From Plantago major (Eukaryota > Streptophyta > Magnoliopsida > Lamiales > Plantaginaceae), in assembly GCA_026545765.1 (NCBI GenBank), contig JAIFAC010000174.1, positions 1-64,000 on the forward strand: 64,000 nt of DNA, written 5' to 3'. The translations under genes and the position numbers were made by a program. Numbering within the stretch: position 1 is the first letter of the stretch; each line of letters begins with the position of its first letter. Positions 57,139-64,000 of this stretch are shown here, piece by piece. The notes beneath the pieces were generated by a model, which saw only the letters and a list, made by a program, of their open reading frames with translations, made no database searches and had not been told where the DNA came from.

Positions 57139-58800
57139 ATGCAGAACACTCTGAGGAAGATTCCGAAGTGGCATTTTGATAGTGGATGTGGAAAGCACAT
57201 GATAGGAGACAAAGCAAATCTGGTTAACTACAGAAAATGCGATAAAGGACAATTTATTAGATTTGCTGGAGGAGATGAAAATTCAACCATAGGTTTTGGC
57301 AATCTGAAGCTTGGAGCTCTTACAATCTCTGAAGTACTACATGCAGAGGGATTGAAATATAATCTCCTACGCATGAGTCAATTGGTAGACAAAGGGTACA
57401 CTGTAAAGATCAAGTCAAAACTATGCAAATTAATTGACAATGAGTCAAAGCAGACAATCTTGGTTGTTAGGCGGAAAGAAAATCTCTATGTTTCTGACTT
57501 GGCATCTGCCACAACTGAAGAATGTCTCATGGTGAGTCAATCTGGCCACACTGAAGAAAATTGGCTATGGCATAAAAGAATGTGTCACTTGAACTTCAAA
57601 ACTCTGAACAAGCTAGCCAAGAAAGAGTTGGTGGTTGGATTACCCAAAATGGCATACAGAAAAGATGGTGTATGCTCAGCTTGCCAAATGGGGAAAAAAA
57701 TAAAAACATCTTTCAAGTCTAAAACTAGACACTCCAGTGAAAGGCCACTGCAAATGTTACATATGGATCTTTTTGAATCCTCTGTAACTAGCTATGCAGG
57801 AAAGAAGTATGGTCTGGTTGTTGTTGATGATTACTCAAGATTCACTTGGGTTGTCTTTCTTAAACAAAAATCTGATGCAAGGATTGAAATACCTAACTTG
57901 CTGAATAAGCTTGAAGTCATGAAAAATGACAAGGTATACATGTCGAGCAGACCATGATGCGAGTTTGTGAACGATTACATAAAAGAGTTTTATACTGCAA
58001 GGTATACAACATCAACTATCTTGATGAGGACACCACAACAAAATGGTGTCTTTGAAAGGAAGAATAGGACCTAAAAGAAGCGGCAAGAACAATGCTTGCG
58101 ACCTTTGAAATAAGTGAAATCTATTGGGTTGAAGGCATTAACTTGCTGCTACACTCAAAATAGATGTTTGATTAACAAACACCATGACAAAACTCCTTAT
58201 GAACTTTTGATTGGTAGACCCCCTAGTATCAAACATCTAAGGGTGTTTGGTTGCAGATGTTTTGTTCTTAACAATGTAAAAAAAATACTTGAGAACATTT
58301 CAACCAAAGGCAGATGAAGGAATATTTCTTGGTTATTCTCTGAATAGCATAGCCTACAGAATCTACAACAAAAGAACGCAAAAGATTGAAGAATCTGTTC
58401 ATGTAGTTATCTATGAAGGAAACAAGAAAGTACACTTGAATAAAGAACTCTCAGATAGGTTCAAAAAACTAATGATTAAAGATTCTGAAGAAGAATCCTC
58501 AAATAGAAACAATTCTATCATTCACTTAGAGGATGACTCTAACGATGAAAAGCAACCATTGCTTAGTAACAACCAGATGACTCTAAGACATGATGAAGAA
58601 TCTCCTATGAGAATTCCAGAAATGGAACAGGTTGCTGAGAATCTTCATCATGAAGAGGTTTCTGAGAATCAGATTGCTGAAAATCCAATCCCAGATATCT
58701 CTAACACTGAAAAAGTGTCAGATATCTATGGTGTTTCCCGTGTACCAGATATCTCAGATACTGAACAAGTATCTCGTCAGGATCATAATGATTCACATTT
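57139..58800 (+). pseudogene. Protease and integrase region of copia element C
   Basis: Protease block WHFDSGCGKHMIGDKANL near 57170. Integrase zinc segment LWHKRMCHLNFKTLNKLAKK near 57560, CSACQMGKKIKTSF near 57675 and core VVVDDYSRFTWVVFLKQKSD near 57815. After the core come PYELLIGRPPSIKHLRVFG near 58200 and the acidic linker up to RT. A few breaks. Confidence 0.86.
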
Positions 58801-60480
58801 AGATCAAAATGATAACAATCCTACTAGTTCAAAATCCATTATAAAATGGATAAGAGATCATCCTGCCAAGGATGTGATTGGTCCTTTAGGCCAAGGGGTT
58901 AGAACTAGGAGAGCAATTGCTGGAAATGCAGACTCTCTCTATGGATGTTTCATCTCAAACATTGAACCTAAAACTATAGAAGAAGCATTAAAGGATCATG
59001 ATTGGATCTCTGCAATGCAAGAAGAGTTGGATCAATTTGAGAGAAACAAAGTCTGGAAACTGGTTCCATTTGTTTTGGAATATCTGTAATTAGAACCAAG
59101 TGGGTTTTCAGAAACAAAATGAATGAGTCTGGTGAAATAACCAGAAACAAAGCAAGATTGGTTGCCAAGGGATTCACCCAGACTGAAGGACTAGATTTTG
59201 ATGAGTCATATGCTCCAGTTGCAAGATTGGATTCAATTAGACTATTTCTAGCCTTTGCAGCTCATAATGACTTTAAAGTTTATCAAAAGGATGCCAAAAG
59301 TGCATTCCTAAACGGTGAACTTGCTGAGGAAGTGTATGTTGAACAACCACCAGGCTTTGAAGTTTCCACAGAAAGTAGAATGGTTTATCAGCTTCAGAAA
59401 GCTATGTATGGACTGAAACAGGCTCCAAGAGCATGGTATGATACTATAGCCAAATATTTGCTGGAAATGGATTCAAGAAAGGAGATGATAAAACACTCTT
59501 TACTTTGAACCATGAAGGGAAACTACTTTTAGTTCAAGTATATATTGATGACATTATATTTGGATCTACCTTTGTGAAGACTTTGTTGAGCTCATGAAAA
59601 GTAAATTTGGGATGAGCATGATGGGAGAATTGAACTACTTCCTAGGGTTGCAAGTCAAGCAACTTAATGATGGAATATTCATTAGTCAAACAAAGTATGC
59701 AAAAGATATGCTCAACAAGTTTAATCTAAAGCCTTCTGAAAAGAATGCTAAGATACATATGAGCATTGGAACCAAAATGACCTATACTGAATCTGATAAG
59801 AGTGTTAAAGAACACAAGTATATGAAATTGATTGGATCTCTACTATACCTCACTGCAAGTAGACCTGATATTCAATATGCAGTTGGAGTGTGTGCTAGAT
59901 TTCTGACAAATCCAATGCAATCACACTACAACATTGCTATGAAAATATTAAGGTATGTAAAAGGTACTGTAGAAGTTGGATTGTGGTATCCAAAAGATAG
60001 TGGATTGAGTTTAGTTGGCTATTCTGATGCTGACTATGCTAGATCATTGCTTGATAGAAAAAGCACTTCAGGAACTTGTCAATTTCTTGGTGCCAGATTA
60101 ATATCATGGTTCAGCAAGAAATAAAACTCAATTGCCACATCTACCACAGAGGCTGAATATATTGCTGCTGGGTGTTGTGCTTCACAGATATTATGGATAC
60201 TGCAACAACTCAGAGACTATGAAATCAATGAAGAGAAAACTCCCATTTTCTGTGACAACACAAGTGCTATTGCCATAACTCAGAATCCTAAGTTTCATGC
60301 AAGAACAAAGCACATTGATGTTAGACACCACTTCATTAGAGATCATGTTGAAAAAGGCAATATAGAGATACTCAAAATTGGTACTGAAGACCAACTTGCA
60401 GATATCTTTACAAAGCCTTTGCAAGAAAGCAGGTTCTTAACCTTGAGACATAGTCTTGGGTTAATGGAGCTACGAAGGCG
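58801..60480 (+). pseudogene. Reverse transcriptase and RNase H region of copia element C
   Basis: RT N-terminus [20 protein letters not shown] near 58975. [20 protein letters not shown] near 59300, the active-site region near 59540, and [20 protein letters not shown] near 59625. RNase H with DADYARSLLDRKSTSGTCQF near 60025 and the ending LRHSLGLMEL near 60470. A few breaks. Confidence 0.87.
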
Positions 60481-60517
60481 AACCGTTCTAATCTCTTGAG
60501 CGGAAACTCGAAGGAGA

Positions 60518-60790
60518 AAGATATCTGGACGGTATCCGGATATCGAGCAAAATGGTATTTGTGACGGGAACTCATATACTAAAAGGAGCTAAAAGTGTGA
60601 GTGAGACAGGAACTCAGTATGATTAATAAGGGAAAAGAAGAGATAAGATATCTGGAACGAGAATCCAGAATATCAAAGGCAAAAGGTGAAACACATAGCA
60701 AAAAGATATACGAGGCGAATTTTCGGATATCAAAGATTAAAGGTAAAGCATCTTTCAAAGATTTCTAAGGCGAATTTTCGGATATTTGTG
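60518..60790 (+). repeat. Inverted-repeat cluster after pol, element C
   Basis: A series of short imperfect inverted repeats built on (G)ATATCTGG / CCAGA(A)TATC. The clearest is at 60647-60674; weathered copies lie near 60523-60545, 60705-60740 and 60750-60790. Confidence 0.65.
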
Positions 60791-61228
60791 AGATCACAAA
60801 GTGATGGGGAACCTGAAGAGAAATGTGGTACAAATGTATTGATCGACTACAACTCACGGTGTTTTGTATCTTTCCATTTATATGTTAAGTTACATCTGAT
60901 GTCTGGCGAATAGATAACTCCAAAAGCATCCCTAGTCACAGAAAAGAGATGTGATTCAGAAAGCTATTCTCCAAATTTCATTAATTGGGCACAATTACAA
61001 TTACTGATTGTGATCATTGCTGAAGAAGCAATCATGACCCTTGATGAAATGGGTGTTTGATCTTAACAGACGAGATCAATTCTCGGTAAAATAGTGGACT
61101 GTAATAACACAGACGTGGCCCACTAAGCATTTAATGCAAAACGAATTTTACCCATGCCTATCTGCATTTGCACAGATACATATGTACAAAATCAATTTGT
61201 ATGTATATATCTGTTGAGAGTAAAATGC

Positions 61229-61417
61229 TATATATATAGGATTTTGGCAAAAGAAATCACTTTCGCCTAATCCAATATTCACACTTACACAGAAATAGCA
61301 AAAATCTTTCAAAGTTTTCTGCAAATCTCAGTTTCTCGCTTAGTTTTTCTGCAAAGAATCACTAATGTCCTACCTTAATCTCTTTCCGACTTTCAAAAAC
61401 TTTCACTATTTAAAGAG
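61229..61417 (+). promoter_or_regulatory. Candidate internal promoter and leader of the accessory gene, element C
   Basis: TATATATATA at 61229-61238, 180 bases before the ATG at 61418, with the same following text as in element B (AGGATTTTGGCAAAAGAA) and a pyrimidine-rich leader. Confidence 0.5.
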
Positions 61418-64000
61418 ATGGCTCCAAAACGTGCTCTTACACAGAAATCCCAAGCTACTACCTCTGATACTGCTGAAAAGCAAGCACTAGTGTTGGTTAT
61501 CACGAACAATCGGTTGATAGGAGACTCCAATCCTGATCATTGGACTTCAACACAGGATGATTTGGGGTGGTACCATGATGGAGGAATACCTTGTTGCTGC
61601 TATTGAAAACCAGGCTGATAGGAAATTGATTCTTGGTATGCTTGAAAATTCACAAATCAAGGATTTTACATGCGCTATTCGATGGAGTTTCTTCACTGGA
61701 TGTGTTGGAATTTTACAACAATTCCAGGATTATTTCTTGTGTAACTGAAGGCACTGAAATAGTGTCTATAAAATCAAAAGTTCAAGGAAAGGACATCCTT
61801 TTGAACTTGACAACTTTCTGTGAGTTGTTTGAACTTCAAAATCTTGGAAATGATTTTGAAATAAACACCAAGGATAATGATCTCCTTGAAGGTGTGAAAC
61901 AACTATACAGTGATGTGTGTGATCTTGAAAAATCAGATACACCCATCGACTTCAAACTTGCTGACATCAGAACCAGACATTTGTTGGTTCACTGGGATGT
62001 GTTGGCAAGCATTCTTCACAGATGCTTTGATGGTTTACAAGGTGGTGCCAACCAGATAAGCCAAGAACGCTGGATGATGATGTTCTTGTTGAATCAACAG
62101 AACAAAAGGCTGGAAAACCCTTTCAATTGGGGAAATGCGCCTTTATGAAATTTGTGAAGAAGATTCAAGGCTTTGAGCCTAAAATCGTTAAAGGGCCTTC
62201 TTGAGCGAAAGACACGATGGCTACGGACTAAAGATATGTTTCTTGCTGGAGAAGCTTGGCATTGAGCTTAGAGAGAAGGCTGACATAGCCAACAGTAACC
62301 TGCTCTACAAATATGAGTATACAAACATGATGAAAAAGGTTACTGCATCTCAGAAAGGTTCCAAGAAACGAAAGACTGATGAGGTATTTGAGGGTTCCGT
62401 TGCGACCAAAAAACCCAAAACTTCACGAAAGAAGTCTGCTGGCAAATCAGAAGGCATACCCATTGTGGATGTTGACTCTCAGATATCTGCCACAACTGCT
62501 GATGAACTCATCAATGCTACCAAGGAAAGCCTTGCTGATGAACTCATTGGTAAAAATGAGAGTAGTGGCAGGTATCAAGCCCTATCTGCAGAAACCGCAG
62601 GGATTATGGATCAATCAGTTCCTAATGCTGATAAGAGCTCTGATGATGAATAAGTCATCTCTCAAGTCCTATAGAAATCAAAAAGGGCTAAGGTTGCTGA
62701 AAAAGCAACAAGTTCAAAGGATGCTGGAAGATTAGAGGTATCTGAAGAAGAACCTACACCATAGGTTGCTGAACAAGCACCTATTTCAAAGGTTCTTGAA
62801 AGCACCCATTACTAAGGTTCTTTGGTGAAGCACTTAGTCTGAGGTTGCTAAGATAGCACCTAAGTCCAAGGAATCTGGACAAGACACACTCAGTGGTAGA
62901 AGAAGCTTTGAGAAGTGGTGATATAGTGATGGAGGATTCGACATTGCCTCCACACTATACACCTTCACCTGAAAAGGATCGAGGATGAGCCGCACTTTAA
63001 TTCACCTTCGGATCAATTCACATGATTCACGGATAATAGTGAATCCATGGTGAATGAATTGCGATTTGACATACCGACTTCCGATTCTTTGAAGAAATCC
63101 TGCAAATGAGCAGGTTCCCCAACTCAATGAGAGGGATCAAACTGAGGCATCTGCTCAAAATGATCAACCAGGGGAGGCAACTGAGTTGCACACTCAGGAA
63201 TGGTCTGAAGTACCTGAAACTTCAAACAACGAAGCTATAATGGAACAACAAGACCAAAGCATAGAAAGGTCACAAGTTCCAGAGACCAATTAGCCTGACA
63301 CTTCTCAGGTAGCTGAATGGTTTAACTCTCTACTTGTGATATTTTGTGTTTATTAATCTTGTTATTTAATAAAATTTCTATGTTACAGGCTGAATTAGAA
63401 ACACAAGAACAAGAGGAAGCTGGAAAGCTTGCCTCAGAGACTGAGAAGGAGGCTACCACAACCTCACCTCTTAAGGAATCTGTGCCTGTGCTACAGGTGA
63501 TAGAGAGTTCCTTAAGATATTACTTTTCAGATATATGTTAATACACTTAACTAATTAAGTGGATGTTTCTAGTAGGCTCCAACTGAGAAAGAAGAAGTTA
63601 AGGCAGAAATGCCAGAAAAGGACCCTGAAACCGTCAAGGTTTCTGAAGAAAATGTCATTGAGCCTTCTAGTGTGAAGGTATATAAAAATCAGTGATATAT
63701 ATCCTTCATTATGGGTTAATATGAATTCTTCTCTAATTAACTCAGTACTTTCTACTTACAGGCTCATTCAGAGGTAGAAGTGCAAGGGGAAAGAGTTGTG
63801 ACATCCCCTGCACCCATGGAAATTGATGAAGCCCCCAAGGCAACATCACCAGAAAGAACACCAGAAACTGAGAAAGTTTCTGAGAAAAATGATTCTGAGG
63901 CTCCTATTGAGTAAATAAGTGAAAAACTCAGAAATCATTGAAGCTTAAATTGCATACATTCTTTCATAAAAATTTCCTAAGTATTTGATGAGACAATATT
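61418..64000 (+). pseudogene. Accessory gene region of copia element C (runs off the window)
   Basis: It opens MAPKRALTQKSQATTSDTAE. The N-terminal domain runs to about 62290 (YLVAAIENQADRKLILGMLE, ILHRCFDGLQGGANQIS, NPFNWG, YGLKICFLLEKLGIELREKA). A basic stretch (KKRKTD and KKPKTSRKKSAGK, possible nuclear localisation signals) lies at about 62360-62450. ADELINATKES-type repeats (two copies, against three in B) and the exon-intron array from 63309 follow. Function unknown. Broken at several places. Confidence 0.68.
63309..63761 (+). repeat. Tandem exon-intron units in the accessory gene, element C
   Basis: GT-AG segments at 63309-63388 (80 nt), 63497-63575 (79) and 63678-63761 (84). Each acceptor is followed by GCT. 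Acceptor-to-acceptor spacing is 187 and 186 nt. Same positions relative to the surrounding text as in A and B. Confidence 0.62.

Larger units (their letters stand above)
52921..64000 (+). mobile_element. Copia element C: SIRE/Maximus-type retrotransposon, 3' end outside the window, broken
   Basis: 5' LTR, degenerate primer site, gag, protease, integrase, RT, RNase H, post-pol inverted repeats, internal TATA and accessory gene, as in B. The element is still within the accessory gene at 64000, so its polypurine tract, 3' LTR and right flank cannot be seen. It is closely related to B and probably of the same subfamily. Broken at about twenty places, concentrated in the first half of gag. Confidence 0.88.

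Noticed and set aside
1-64000. General sequencing-error explanation for all broken frames in the window
   Set aside because: The two Tat LTRs agree in length except in a G-run and its gag-protease frame is whole, so error cannot be uniform; it remains possible locally, notably in the BIM-like gene.

Overview
The window is nuclear DNA of a flowering plant, most likely a eudicot. The evidence is a plant-only BES1-interacting (BIM-type) bHLH gene with plant GT-AG and GC-AG introns, embedded in nested LTR retrotransposons of lineages typical of large plant genomes (Ty1/copia SIRE/Maximus and Ty3/gypsy Tat). No tRNA, rRNA, CRISPR, bacterial operon or organellar gene was seen. I do not assign an order or genus.

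Layout. (1) 1-5089: a BIM1-like bHLH gene on the + strand. Nine coding exons can be placed (1642-5089) and the first exon lies outside the window or was not recognised. Splice sites and phases agree with a BIM protein, but at least seven places need a change of frame, so it is a pseudogene or carries consensus errors. (2) 5090-6189: 3' UTR and plain AT-rich DNA. (3) 6190-22013: copia element A, + strand, about 15.8 kb with both LTRs. (4) 22014-22393: a short stretch of host DNA. (5) 22394-38099: a non-autonomous, Mutator-like DNA transposon (terminal inverted repeats of about 110 bp, direct repeat of 7 to 9 bp) split by copia element B (23262-37884, + strand, about 14.6 kb). (6) 38107-38735: host DNA with a GC-rich patch. 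(7) 38736-52724: a Ty3/gypsy Tat-lineage element on the - strand, 14.0 kb, with a perfect 5-bp target duplication and LTRs about 2% apart, the youngest insertion here. (8) 52725-52920: host DNA. (9) 52921 to the window end: copia element C, + strand, 3' end outside the window.

How the parts work together. The three copia copies share an architecture unusual for copia: LTRs of about 1.4-1.6 kb, a gag-pol with a long coiled-coil Gag extension, a cluster of inverted repeats after pol, then (in B and C) a separate TATA box and leader, and then an accessory gene region of about 4-5 kb that I cannot assign to a known family. Its middle is a tandem array of exon-intron units of about 190 nt, with candidate introns of about 75-86 nt bounded by GT and AG and recurring in all three copies. 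This accessory gene, with its own promoter and micro-intron array, is my best candidate for an undescribed system. Other notable structures are an RNA hairpin array with compensatory pairing in the copia LTRs, an in-frame gag-accessory fusion made by an internal rearrangement in element B, and antisense transcription units inside the Tat element with TATA boxes, MYB-core inverted repeats and a leader intron. All retroelement genes are described as fossils: most are broken in many places.
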